Positions 1-11,847 are shown, counted from the stretch's first letter. The stretch is DNA of 47,272 bases from Nemertoderma westbladi (GCA_032718475.1 JAUCBJ010003852.1:1-47272), one strand, 5' to 3'. The notes: generated from the letters alone by a model not told the origin. Translations and numbers: made by a program.

Positions 1-1
1 G

Positions 2-880
2 ACTATAGTCAAACGATGGTGTGTCATCTTTGTCGGTATGACGTGTAGAGCGATCCATCTAGATATGGTGAACGATCTATCTACCAACAGCTTCATACTG
101 AGTTTACGCCGACAGATCACTCGTTTTGGGACTAGCAACACTATGAGATCCGACAAAGGAACGAACTTCATTGGCGCCAATAATGAGATCAAAGCTTATG
201 TGAAAGATTGGAACCAAAAACAGGTGGACGATCAGCTAAGGGTAACGGCATCTAGCTGGACCTCCAACGCCGCCGACGCCCCTTGGTGGGGAGGAAGTTG
301 GGAGAAACTAATAAGGAGCGTGAAGACTGCATTTCACTTTATAGTGCCGTGCTGCGCGTATCTCACCGACGAACTTTTGCGGACGTTAATGGAAGAAATT
401 GCCGCCTATCTTAACGAGAGACCGCTTATGCCAGTCTTATCGAGTCCCGACTCCCTAGAAGCGCTAACACCCACGCATTTCCTACTAAAGAAACCTGTAG
501 CCATGCTCTCGCAATCGGAAATCACGGACGCAGACAAATACTGCCGACAAACTTGGCAACTTATGCAGTTACTATCCCGTCGTTTCGCTGACCATTTCGA
601 AAAACATTATCTTCCTACGTTACAACTTCGAACAAAGTGGTTTGTGCAGCAAGAAAACGTCAGCGCCGGAGACATGGTCCTTATTGTGGAATCAGATCTT
701 CCACGTAAGAGGTGGCAGACAGGTCGTATCATCGAGACTCATATATCCGATGATGGTTTAGTGCGATCGGTAGAACTCGTCGTCATGCGACGTAACTTTA
801 AGAAACCTGGAATTGTATTCGAAACACAACAACTTAATCACCCAGTTGGTCGTTTATGTTTACTGGAAAGAGACCGATAG
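2..880 (+). CDS. BEL/Pao retrotransposon polyprotein, 3' part: integrase core plus DUF5641-like C-terminus (5' end outside window)
   Basis: The frame is open from base 2, so this is the end of a longer polyprotein; the ATG at 38 is internal. Counting from it, the integrase catalytic triad is visible: first Asp in AIHLDM (residue 9), second in RSDKGTNF (39), and Glu in GGSWEKL (89), which is the BEL/Pao rather than Gypsy pattern. Residues about 180-275 match the DUF5641-like domain that ends BEL polyproteins (HYLPTLQLRTKW, then GDMVLIVESDLPRKRW). No stop or frameshift occurs in the visible part. The stop is TAG at 878-880. The enzyme would insert the retroelement cDNA into nuclear DNA. The element continues into a decayed tail and an LTR at 1634. 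Assignment to BEL/Pao is confident; activity cannot be judged because the 5' part is missing. Confidence 0.9.
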   Translation, partial: TIVKRWCVIFVGMTCRAIHLDMVNDLSTNSFILSLRRQITRFGTSNTMRSDKGTNFIGANNEIKAYVKDWNQKQVDDQLRVTASSWTSNAADAPWWGGSWEKLIRSVKTAFHFIVPCCAYLTDELLRTLMEEIAAYLNERPLMPVLSSPDSLEALTPTHFLLKKPVAMLSQSEITDADKYCRQTWQLMQLLSRRFADHFEKHYLPTLQLRTKWFVQQENVSAGDMVLIVESDLPRKRWQTGRIIETHISDDGLVRSVELVVMRRNFKKPGIVFETQQLNHPVGRLCLLERDR

Positions 881-1633
881 TTGTCCGGGAACTATGGAAG
901 GCAAGAGACTCTTCCTACGACCACCTCCCTAATACAACAAACATCTAGGGACTCCCCAACGTAACCGCGTTTGGAGTTTGCTTCCGTTGAGCAAAAATCT
1001 CGCACCACTAGCTACGAGCTAATGAAGCGTGCTGGAGAGAATATTTCGACTAAATTTGTTCGCAAGTACCTTAGGAATATTAATCCTAACAACCTTAATT
1101 CCTATAACTTGATCAACTTCATCCGTCAAGATCCGGAATATGGTGACTTGTTTATAAACTCACATCCAGAGCTACAAGAAGTTCATAGATGACCATATGA
1201 ATATAGAGCCTGAGAACGCGAGTTGGAAAGAACCATCAAACTGAGGAAATTTCTCACTACTCACGGTCAACCTACCGCTCTCGTGCAAACGACCCGTCAG
1301 GGACCAGTAAGAGCTGCTGTCCTGAAACGTGCTCTAAAGGTTGTTCGACCTCATTCCACTGAGGTTGATATCGATCAACCGGGTACCTCGACTGGCGGAT
1401 ACACCGACCGTAATCTGAAACCTTCCGATGCAATTGTATTGCACCCCTCACCCAGGAGTTATAGCCCTCCTAGTAAAGTGGCTCGCCCCAAAGAGAAAAG
1501 GACTCTTACTAGCCTCAAAAATCTTCGTAAACGCCGTTCACGAAAGAAGGACTAATAGTTGAGAGTATTTTTGTATTTTAGAAACTGTGATTTTTTAAAT
1601 TTTATAGACTTAAATCCCATTTTCTGGGAGCGG
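881..1633 (+). pseudogene. BEL element 3' tail with degenerate downstream reading frame
   Basis: Two open stretches, 971-1192 and 1223-1555, lie in the same frame as the integrase but are cut off from it by TAG and TAA, and from each other by two TGA codons (1190 and 1211). Across that gap the next frame reads well, so the pieces look like one former protein with compensating indels. The N-terminal part is rich in Asn and Lys. The C-terminal part ends in a very basic stretch (KNLRKRRSRKKD). I do not recognise the product. It could be an accessory frame of the element or flanking sequence captured with it. 1556-1633 is AT-rich and ends in GGGAGCGG, a possible polypurine tract just before the LTR. 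Confidence 0.45.
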
Positions 1634-2299
1634 TGTAAAAGCTTTTGCGGACATAACAAGTCATTTTTACGCAATGCGCGGAATACTCTAAAATAGCCCT
1701 AAATTTATCCAACTACGCGACGGGAAGGAATTAGAACCCAGATGACGAAATCTGTCAGCTGATTCTTTGTAGACGTGGAAGTTCTTTGTTCTGTCTTATT
1801 CAGCCAATCAGAGCAATTTTCACTGTACAGCTAACAGAAACCTATGGAAACTCGCGCAATGCATTACGGTCTTTGTTTACTATTTTCTGAGCATCAGAAC
1901 CAACTCAGAATTTTCTGTGCTTCTGGGCAGAAGTTTCAGACTTTGGCCTAGGAACATCAGATGGCCTTGATTATAAGAACGTAAATCTATTAACTGATGA
2001 ACATTACCTGATGAACACTCTGCACGGCACACTGAAACATTGCATTGTAACATTGTAACACTCTCTACATAACATTGAACACTGTCTGTTTTGTATAATA
2101 TTAATTGTTGTTATGTTAATGGATATTGATGTTATATTTGGAGAATACCGATAAATAATCATAAACCACTCAATCTTATTGATTACTGCTTTAAGAGGAA
2201 TAGAGTATGCCGGTAGCAACTGCGACTTAAAATATAGTGGTTTTTGTATGAATTGAATGCTATTTCATAATCCCTACGTGTGTCAGTTGCGATCCTCCT

Positions 2300-2306
2300 T
2301 ATATAT
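2300..2306 (+). promoter_or_regulatory. TATA-like box in LTR copy 1
   Basis: TATATAT lies 71 bases before an AATAAA and is kept in the second LTR copy at 23406-23412. Spacing to the poly(A) signal fits a U3/R junction. Promoter function is inferred. Confidence 0.45.
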
Positions 2307-2376
2307 GATCAAATTCAGTGACAGTCGGCAGATTAGTGCGAACTAGTGTGAAGTAGTGTGAAGTAGTGTGAAGGTT

Positions 2377-2382
2377 AATAAA
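2377..2382 (+). terminator. Poly(A) signal AATAAA in LTR copy 1
   Basis: A canonical AATAAA follows the TATA-like box and three GTGTGAAGTA-type short repeats. The second LTR copy has a degraded version (AACAAA) at the matching place. Confidence 0.45.
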
Positions 2383-2756
2383 GCATCTCCTAAAGAATGC
2401 GCTATTTACGAAACTCTGTGGCCATCTAGTTGTGATTAGTTTAAGTCATAACTCTGTTTTTATACTTAAAGCGCCATGTCCTAAAGGAACTGTTAATATT
2501 TCCCCGAAAATAAATATAGTTGTCAGAGATTATATAGTAGCGATCAATCGAATAATACAGTAGGTCTACACTGCAATAACTCTCAAGGAATCCGAATCCA
2601 GTCTCCCACACCGTGGGCCATACGCTGCGCACAGACTGGCTTTGGCTGATGTAACTTCAGTACACTAGGTAATTGGTAAAGGCTAAAGTCGATTTATAAA
2701 CAAGAGGACAACTAAAATTGGCAGGTTAAACTGCTAAAGGTCTAAAAGCGCGAACA

Positions 2757-5700
2757 ATAACGTTACTATAGATGGTAGAGAGAGAGCGAGCAGGTATAGT
2801 ATAACGTTACTATAGATGGTAGAGAGAGAGAGCAGGTACAGTATAACGTTACTATAGATGGTAGAGAGAGAGAGCAGGTATAGTATAACGTTACTATAGA
2901 TGGTAGAGAGAGAGCAGGTATAGTATAACGTTACTATAGACGGTAGAGAGAGAAAGAGCAGGTATAGTATAACGTTACTATAGACGGTAGAGAGAGAGAG
3001 AGAGAGAGCAGGTATAGTATAACGTTACTATAGATGGTAGAGAGAGAGAGAGAGCAGGTATAGTATAACGTTACTATAGATGGTAGAGAGAGAGCAGGTA
3101 TAGTATAACGTTACTATAGATGGTAGAGAGAGAGCAGATATAGTATAACATTACTATAGACGGTAGAGAGAGAGAGCAGGTATAGTATAACGTTACTATA
3201 GATGGTAGAGAGAGAGAGAGCAGGTATAGTATAACGTTACTATAGATGGTAGAGAGAGAGAGAGCAGGTATAGTATAACGTTACTATAGATGGTAGAGAG
3301 AGAGCAGGTATAGTATAACGTTACTATAGATGGTAGAGAGAGAGAGAGAGCAGGTATAGTATAATGTACTATAGATGGTAGAGAGAGAGCAGGTATAGTA
3401 TAACGTTACTATAGATGGTAGAGAGAGAGAGCAGGTATAGTATAACGTTACTATAGACGGTAGAGAGAGAGAGAGCAGGTATAGTATAACGTTACTATAG
3501 ATGGTAGAGAGAGAGAGAGAGCAGGTACAGTATAACGTTACTATTAATAGATGGTAGAGAGAGAGAGAGAAAGCAGGTATAGTATAATGTTACTATAGAT
3601 GGTAGAGAGAGAGCAGGTATAGTATAACGTTACTATAGATGGTAGAAAGAGAGCAGGTATAGTATAACGTTACTATAGACGGTAGAGAGAGAGAGAGAGA
3701 GAGAGCAGGTATAGTAAAACGTTACTATAGATGGTAGAGAGAGAGGGAGAGCAGGTATAGTATAACGTTACTATAGATGGTAGAGAGAGAGAGAGAGCAA
3801 GTATAGTATAACGTTACTATAGATGGTAGAGAGAGAGCAGGTATAGTATAACGTTACTATAGATGGTAGAGAGAGAGAGAGAACAGGTATAGTATAACGT
3901 TACTATAGATGGTAGAGAGAGAGAGCAGGTATAGTATAACGTTACTATAGATGGTAGAGAGAGAGCAGGTATAGTATAACGTTACTATAGATGGTAGAGA
4001 GAGAGAGAGAAAGCAGGTATAGTATAAATTTGCTATAGATGGTAGAGAGAGAGAGAAGGTATTGTATAACGTTACTATAGATAGTAGAGAGAGAGAAGGT
4101 ATAGTATAACGTTACTATAGATGGTAGAGAGAGAGAGAGCAGGTATAGTATAACGTTACTATAGATGGTAGAGAGAGAGAGAGAGAGCAGGTATAGTATA
4201 ACGTTACTATAGACGGTAGAGAGAGAGAGAGAGCAGGTATAGTATAACGTTACTATAGATGGTAGAGAGAGAGCAGGTATAGTATAACGTTACTATAGAT
4301 GGTAGAGAGAGAGCAGGTATAGTATAATGTTACTATAGATGGTAGAGAGAGAGCAGGTATAGTATAACGTTACTATAGATGGTAGAGAGAGAGCAGGTAT
4401 AGTATAACGTTACCTATAGACGGTAGAGAGAGAGCAGGTATAGTATAACGTTACTATAGATGGTAGAGAGAAAGAGAGAGAGCAGGTATAGTATAACATT
4501 ACTGTAGATGGTAGAGAGAGAGCAGGTATAGTATAACGTTACTATAGATGGTAGAGAGAGAGAGCAGGTATAGTATAACGTTACTATAGATGGTAGAGAG
4601 AGAGCAGGTATAGTATAATGTTACTATAGATGGTAGAGAGAGAGCAGGTATAGTATAAATTTACTATAGATGGTAGAGAGAGAGAAGGTATTGTATAACA
4701 TAACTATAGATAGTAGAGAGAGAGAAGGTATAGTATAACGTTACTATAGATGGTAGAGAGAGAGAGAGCAGGTATAGTATAACGTTACTATATATGGTAC
4801 AGAGAGAGAGAGAAAGCAGGTATAGTATAACGTTACTATAGATGGTAGAGAGAGAGAGAGAAAGAGAGAAGGTATAGTATAACGTTACTATAGATGGTAG
4901 AGAGAGAGAAGGTATAGTATAACGTTACTATAGATGGTAGAGAGAGAGCAGGTATAGTATAACGTTACTATAGACAGTAGAGAAAGAGAGAGCAGGTATA
5001 GTATAACGTTACTATAGATGGTAGAGAGAAAGAGAGAGAGAAGGTATAGTATAACGTTACTATAGACGGTAGAGAGAGAGAGAGCAGGTATAGTATAACG
5101 TTACTATAGATGGTAGAGAGAGAGAGAGAAAGCAGGTATAGTATAACGTTACTATAGATGGTAGAGAGAGAGAGAGAGAGAGAGAGAGAGCAGGTATAGT
5201 ATAACGTTACTATAGATGGTAGAGAGAGAGCAGGTATAGTATAACGTTACTATAGATGGTAGAGAGAGAGCAGTTATAGTATAACGTTACTATAGATGGT
5301 AGAAAGAGAGCAGGTATAGTATAACGTTACTATAGACGGTAGAGAGAGAGAGCAGGTATAGTATAACGTTACTATAGACGGTAGAGAGAGAGAGAGAGAG
5401 CAGGTATAGTATAACGTTACTATAGATGGTAGAGAGAGAGCAGGTATAGTATAACGTTACTATAGATGGTAGAGAGAGAGCAGTTATAGTATAACGTTAC
5501 TATAGATGGTAGAAAGAGAGCAGGTATAGTATAACGTTACTATAGACGGTAGAGAGAGAGAGAGCAGGTATAGTATAACATTACTATAGACGGTAGAGAG
5601 AGAGAGCAGGTATAGTATAACATTACTATAGACGGTAGAGAGAGAGAGCAGGTATAGTATAACGTTACTATAGATACGTTATATACTAATAACGTAGAGA

Positions 5701-5953
5701 GAGAGCAGGTATAGTATAACGTTACTATAGATGGTAGAGAGAGAGCAGATATAGTATAACGTTACTATAGACGGTAGAGAGAGAGAGCGAGAGAGAGCAG
5801 GTATAGTATAACGTTACTATAGACGGTAGAGAGAGAGAGCAGGTATAGTATAACGTTACTATAGACGGTAGAGAGAGAGAGAGAGCAGGTATAGTATAAC
5901 GTTACTATAGATGGTAGAGAGAGAGCAGATATAGTATAACGTTACTATAGACG

Positions 5954-5990
<37 letters not shown>

Positions 5991-6138
5991 AGGTATAGTA
6001 TTACGTTTCTATAGATGGTAGAGAGAGAGAGCAGGTATAGTATAACGTTACTATAGATGGTAGAGAGAGAGCAGGTATAGTATAACGTTACTATAGATAG
6101 TAGAGAGAGAGAAGGTATAGTATAAAGTTACTATAGAT
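2757..6138. repeat. Satellite array, left block (40 bp unit plus variable GA run)
   Basis: The unit is AACGTTACTATAGATGGTAG, a GA run of variable length, then CAGGTATAGTAT. The shortest common form is 40 bp; longer forms differ almost only in the number of GA dinucleotides. The core around AACGTT is nearly self-complementary (AGTATAACGTTACT), so each unit could form a small hairpin. Variants include GACGGTAG for GATGGTAG, AATGTTAC for AACGTTAC, and AAGGTATAG. Units around 5670-5700 are locally rearranged. It starts directly at the LTR end. No coding capacity is seen. Confidence 0.97.
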
Positions 6139-6340
6139 TTTTTTTTTTTTTTTACTCAAAAGCCTCCATATATTATAATATTAACAAACAATAATTTGAA
6201 TATAAAAACGCACCAAAACAAGTACAAATATAACCCACCACCAGCTGATTCAAACTGTTACCTAGCAACAATACAAACAATACAAATTGGTTCAGTACCC
6301 ATCACCAGTCTGCCACTCTGCCACTGCCAGTACCCAACTC
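6139..6340 (-). mobile_element. Retroposon (SINE-like) inserted in the satellite, minus orientation
   Basis: 202 bases that are not satellite start with a T run, which is a poly(A) tail read from the other strand. They are flanked on both sides by the same 14 bases, AAGTTACTATAGAT (6125-6138 and 6341-6354). Most satellite units read AACGTTAC at that place, so the shared AAG variant supports a true target site duplication from target-primed reverse transcription. The body has no tRNA A/B box that I can see and no long reading frame. It may be a SINE, a 3' LINE end, or a retroposed transcript. Confidence 0.75.
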
Positions 6341-9300
6341 AAGTTACTATAGATGGTAGAGAGAGAGAGAGAGAGCAGGTATAGTATTACGTTTCTATAG
6401 ATGGTAGAGAGAGAGAGCAGGTATAGTATAACATTACTATAGATGGTAGAGAGAGAGCAGGTATAGTATTACGTTTCTATAATGTTACTATAGATGGTAG
6501 AGAGAGAGCGAGCAGGTATAGTATAATGTTACTATAGATGGTAGAGAGAGAGCAGGTATAGTATAACGTTACTATAGACGGTAGAGAGAGAGCAGGTATA
6601 GTATAACGTTACTATAGATGGTAGAGAGAGAGCAGGTATAGTATTACGTTTCTATAGATGGTAGAGAGAGAGCAGGTATAGTATAACGTTACTATAGATG
6701 GTAGAGAGAGAGAGCAGGTATAGTATAACGTTACTATAGATGGTAGAGAGAGAGCAGGTATAGTATTACGTTTCTATAGATGGTAGAGAGAGAGCAGGTA
6801 TAGTATAACGTTACTATAGATGGTAGAGAGAGAGCAGGTATAGTATAATGTTACTATAGATGGTAGAGAGAGAGCGAGCAGGTATAGTATAATGTTACTA
6901 TAGATGGTAGAGAGAGAGCAGGTATAGTATAACGTTACTATAGATGGTAGAGAGAGAGCAGGTATAGTATAATGTTACTATAGATGGTAGAGAGAGAGCG
7001 AGCAGGTATAGTATTACGTTTCTATAGATGGTAGAGAGAGAGCAGTTATAGTATAACGTTACTATAGATGGTAGAGAGAGAGAGCAGGTATAGTATAACG
7101 TTACTATAGATGGTAGAGAGAGAGCAGGTATAGTATTACGTTTCTATAGATGGTAGAGAGAGAGCAGTTATAGTATAACGTTACTATAGACGGTAGAGAG
7201 AGAGCAGGTATAGTATAATGTTACTATAGATGGTAGAGAGAGAGCAGGTATAGTATAACGTTACTATAGATGGTAGAGAGAGAGCAGGTATAGTATAATG
7301 TTACTATAGATGGTAGAGAGAGAGCAGGTATAGTATAACGTTACTATAGATGGTAGAGAGAGAGCAGGTATAGTATTACGTTTCTATAGATGGTAGAGAG
7401 AGAGCAGGTATAGTATAACGTTACTATAAATGGTAGAGAGAGAGCAGGTATAGTATAACGTTACTATAGATGGTAGAGAGAGAGCAGGTATAGTATAACG
7501 TTACTATAGATGGTAGAGAGAGAGCAGGTATAGTATTACGTTTCTATAGATGGTAGAGAGAGAGCAGTTATAGTATAACGTTACTATAGACGGTAGAGAG
7601 AGAGCAGGTATAGTATAATGTTACTATAGATGGTAGAGAGAGAGCAGGTATAGTATAACATTACTATAGATGGTAGAGAGAGAGCAGGTATAGTATAACG
7701 TTACTATAGATGGTAGAGAGAGAGAGAGAGAGCAGGTATAGTATTACGTTTCTATAGATGGTAGAGAGAGAGCAGGTATAGTATAACGTTACTATAGATG
7801 GTAGAGAGAGAGAGAGAGAGCAGGTATAGTATAACGTTACTATAGATGGTAGAGAGAGAGAGAGAGAGCAGGTATAGTATAACGTTACTATAGATGGTAG
7901 AGAGAGAGAGAGAGAGCAGGTATAGTATAACGTTACTATAGATGGTAGAGAGAGAGAGAGAGAGCAGGTATAGTATAACGTTACTATAGATGGTAGAGAG
8001 AGAGAGCAGGTATAGTATTACGTTTCTATAGATGGTAGAGAGAGAGAGCAGGTATAGTATAACGTTACTATAGATGGTAGAGAGAGAGAGAGAAAGCAGG
8101 TATAGTATTACGTTACTATAGATGGTAGAGAGAGAGCAGGTATAGTATAACGTTACTATAGATGGTAGAGAGAGAGAGCAGGTATAGTATAACGTTACTA
8201 TAGATGGTAGAGAGAGAGAGAGAGAGCAGGTATAGTATAACGTTACTATAGATGGTAGAGAGAGAGAGAGAGAGCAGGTATAGTATAACGTTACTATAGA
8301 TGGTAGAGAGAGAGAGCAGGTATAGTATAACGTTACTATAGATGGTAGAGAGAGAGAGCAGGTATAGTATAACGTTACTATAGATGGTAGAGAGAGAGAG
8401 CAGGTATAGTATAACGTTACTATAGATGGTGAGAGAGAGAGAGCAGGTATAGTATAACGTTACTATAGATGGTAGAGAGAGAGAGCAGGTATAGTATAAC
8501 GTTACTATAGATGGTAGAGAGAGAGAGCAGGTATAGTATAACGTTACTATAGATGGTAGAGAGAGAGCAGTTATAGTATAACGTTACTATAGACGGTAGA
8601 GAGAGAGCAGGTATAGTATAACGTTACTATAGATGGTAGAGAGAGAGCAGGTATAGTATAACATTACTATAGATGGTAGAGAGAGAGCAGGTATAGTATA
8701 ACGTTACTATAGATGGTAGAGAGAGAGAGAGAGAGCAGGTATAGTATTACGTTTCTATAGATGGTAGAGAGAGAGAGCAGGTATAGTATAACGTTACTAT
8801 AGATGGTAGAGAGAGAGAGAGAGAGCAGGTATAGTATTACGTTTCTATAGATGGTAGAGAGAGAGAGCAGGTATAGTATAACGTTACTATAGATGGTAGA
8901 GAGAGAGAGAGAGAGCAGGTATAGTATAACGTTACTATAGATGGTAGAGAGAGAGAGAGAGAGCAGGTATAGTATAACGTTACTATAGATGGTAGAGAGA
9001 GAGAGAGAGAGCAGGTATAGTATTACGTTTCTATAGATGGTAGAGAGAGAGAGCAGGTATAGTATAACGTTACTATAGATGGTAGAGAGAGAGCAGGTAT
9101 AGTATAACGTTACTATAGATGGTAGAGAGAGAGAGCAGGTATAGTATAACGTTACTATAGATGGTAGAGAGAGAGAGCAGGTATAGTATAACGTTACTAT
9201 AGATGGTGAGAGAGAGAGAGAGAGCAGGTATAGTATTACGTTTCTATAGATGGTAGAGAGAGAGAGCAGGTATAGTATAACGTTACTATAGATGGTAGAG

Positions 9301-10741
9301 AGAGAGAGAGAGAGCAGGTATAGTATAACGTTACTATAGATGGTGGAGAGAGAGAGAGCAGGTATAGTATAACGTTACTATAGATGGTAGAGAGAGAGAG
9401 AGAGAGCAGGTATAGTATAACGTTTCTATAGATGGTAGAGAGAGAGAGCAGGTATAGTATAACGTTACTATAGATGGTAGAGAGAGAGAGAGAGAGCAGG
9501 TATAGTATTACGTTTCTATAGATGGTAGAGAGAGAGAGCAGGTATAGTATAACGTTACTATAGATGGTAGAGAGAGAGAGAGAGAGCAGGTATAGTATAA
9601 CGTTACTATAGATGGTAGAGAGAGAGAGAGAGAGCAGGTATAGTATAACGTTACTATAGATGGTAGAGAGAGAGAGAGAGAGCAGGTATAGTATTACGTT
9701 TCTATAGATGGTAGAGAGAGAGAGCAGGTATAGTATAACGTTACTATAGATGGTAGAGAGAGAGAGCAGGTATAGTATAACGTTACTATAGATGGTAGAG
9801 AGAGAGAGAGAGCAGGTATAGTATAACGTTACTATAGATGGTAGAGAGAGAGCAGGTATAGTATAACGTTACTATAGATGGTAGAGAGAGAGAGCAGGTA
9901 TAGTATAACGTTACTATAGATGGTAGAGAGAGAGCAGGTATAGTATTACGTTTCTATAGATGGTAGAGAGAGAGCAGTTATAGTATAACGTTACTATAGA
10001 CGGTAGAGAGAGAGCAGGTATAGTATAATGTTACTATAGATGGTAGAGAGAGAGCAGGTATAGTATAACATTACTATAGATGGTAGAGAGAGAGCAGGTA
10101 TAGTATAACGTTACTATAGATGGTAGAGAGAGAGAGAGAGAGCAGGTATAGTATTACGTTTCTATAGATGGTAGAGAGAGAGAGCAGGTATAGTATAACG
10201 TTACTATAGATGGTAGAGAGAGAGAGAGAGAGCAGGTATAGTATTACGTTTCTATAGATGGTAGAGAGAGAGAGCAGGTATAGTATAACGTTACTATAGA
10301 TGGTAGAGAGAGAGAGAGAGAGCAGGTATAGTATTACGTTTCTATAGATGGTAGAGAGAGAGAGCAGGTATAGTATTACGTTTCTATAGATGGTAGAGAG
10401 AGAGAGCAGGTATAGTATAACGTTACTATAGATGGTAGAGAGAGAGAGAGAGAGCAGGTATAGTATAACGTTACTATAGATGGTAGAGAGAGAGAGAGAG
10501 AGCAGGTATAGTATTACGTTTCTATAGATGGTAGAGAGAGAGAGCAGGTATAGTATAACGTTTCTATAGATGGTAGAGAGAGAGCAGGTATAGTATAACG
10601 TTACTATAGATGGTAGAAAGAGAGCAGGTATAGTATTACGTTTCTATAGATGGTAGAGAGAGAGAGCAGGTATAGTATAACGTTACTATAGATGGTAGAG
10701 AGAGAGAGAGCAGGTATAGTATAACGTTACTATAGACGGTA
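6341..10741. repeat. Satellite array, right block
   Basis: The same satellite as at 2757-6138 continues after the retroposon. This block carries a second frequent unit type, TATTACGTTTCTATAG, interspersed with the standard TATAACGTTACTATAG type. From about 8.7 kb the two types alternate in a recurring order with matching GA-run lengths, which is a higher-order repeat. The array ends at the SINE at 10742. Confidence 0.97.
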
Positions 10742-10986
10742 AATGGCGTGGTAGCTCAGTTGGTTGAGCGCCGGGCCTGCAATCTAATGGTTGTAGGTTC
10801 AGCCCCGCCAGGGTCCACTCAGCCTTTCATCCACTGGGGTAGATAAAATGAGTACCAGTTAAATAACTGGGAGCAAATCTTGGGATAGGAGTAGCGCCCA
10901 CCCCTACCCTCGGGTAGCAGCTATCGAAAGAGGAGCCTTCGGGTCGCCTCCGGCTTCGGCCGACTGTTTGCTTTTGTTTTTTGATC
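10742..10986 (+). mobile_element. tRNA-derived SINE
   Basis: The head looks like a tRNA gene: A box TAGCTCAGTTGG at 10752-10763 and B box GGTTCAGCCCC at 10796-10806, correctly spaced for RNA polymerase III. It is followed by a non-tRNA body containing CCTTTCATCC and ATGAGTACCAG, which resemble a conserved SINE body domain, and a T-rich tail. GACGGTA occurs just before (10735-10741) and just after (10987-10993), a candidate 7-base target site duplication. It is probably not a functional tRNA gene because the anticodon arm and acceptor stem do not pair cleanly. Confidence 0.75.
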
Positions 10987-10993
10987 GACGGTA

Positions 10994-11544
10994 GAAAAAA
11001 TGTGCACATTCTACTATTCCTCCAAAATGCGGATAATAAGTCGGACAAAAAATAGTTTCTTTCTATAAAAGGAATAGTTATTTTTATTATATTATTCAGA
11101 AAGATAAATCATAATAACAACACTTTTTTCCTGAACTATCACCAATCGTCGAAACACATTAGTATTATTTATTATTTACCAACTAGTAGAGCGAAGGTGT
11201 ATTATACAATTATACAATAGGTTTATGAAGATGGAAATTACAGCGACAGTAATAAAGTTTAAAGTAGGCCTACTGTACACCAGCACCGCAGTTATGTAAT
11301 GTTATTATTATATATTTATTTGTACTGTTTATAGAAACAACGACAATGATGTACCAATGAAGCTACTAAAAAGACTTAGTGATTGCGACACTTGTTGGGT
11401 TGCATGTATAGCAGCAGGCATGTTTCTTTATCCCTGGTGCGCTCTCATCTGCAAACATACAATATGCGCGGGAGAGTAATAATAATACCTAGTAATAATT
11501 AGTTATTAGCAAACGTTAAATATATAATGGCTAATAATTAAAGT
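10994..11544. other. AT-rich stretch, no gene seen
   Basis: I see no reading frame of note, RNA gene or repeat here, only AT-rich sequence with short TTATTATAT runs. Confidence 0.6.
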
Positions 11545-11840
11545 CATACCAAAGGCGATGAAAATTTCACCAAAATAAATATATTACACCAATTTAAATA
11601 ATGTGACCTCAAAAAAATTTTTCAACACCAAATAAAATAAAGACACCCCAAATAATATTATTCAAACACCAAAATAAATTTTTCAACGCCAAAAATAATT
11701 ATTTAACACTAAAATGAATAAATGCTCCCCAAAACAAATTATTCACACCAAAATAAACGACAAAACTTCCAAAATAAATACAAATTTTTCAAAAATAAAT
11801 TGAAATTTTCCCAAAATAAATAAAAGTTCCCTAAATATAA
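11545..11840. repeat. Degenerate CACCAAAATAAATTATT array
   Basis: About a dozen imperfect units of the CACCAAAATAAAT type (also CCCCAAATAATATT, TTCCAAAATAAATA) follow each other at 15-30 base spacing. A related array on the opposite strand lies at 15205-15420. Confidence 0.6.
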
Positions 11841-11847
11841 TTATTTA

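Larger units (their letters stand above)
1634..2756 (+). mobile_element. 3' LTR of the BEL/Pao element (LTR copy 1)
   Basis: This stretch has a diverged second copy at 22659-23861 in the same orientation. Shared landmarks in order are TGTAAA at the start, GCGGACATAACAAG, GCAATGCATTA, ATATTTGGAGAATA, CTCCTTATATATGATC, CCTAAAGAATGCGC and GCGCGAACA at the end. It begins TGT and ends ACA as LTRs do, follows a BEL integrase, and holds a TATA-like box and an AATAAA. The exact ends are inferred from where the two copies stop matching. Confidence 0.65.

Noticed and set aside
2757-10741. CRISPR array
   Set aside because: Repeats are directly contiguous with GA-run length variation and no unique spacers; the surroundings are eukaryotic transposons.
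10746-10820. Functional tRNA gene
   Set aside because: A and B boxes are present, but stems pair poorly and a SINE body with tail and flanking duplication follows.
10827-11048. 73-codon minus-strand frame
   Set aside because: It spans the SINE body and has no protein-family features.
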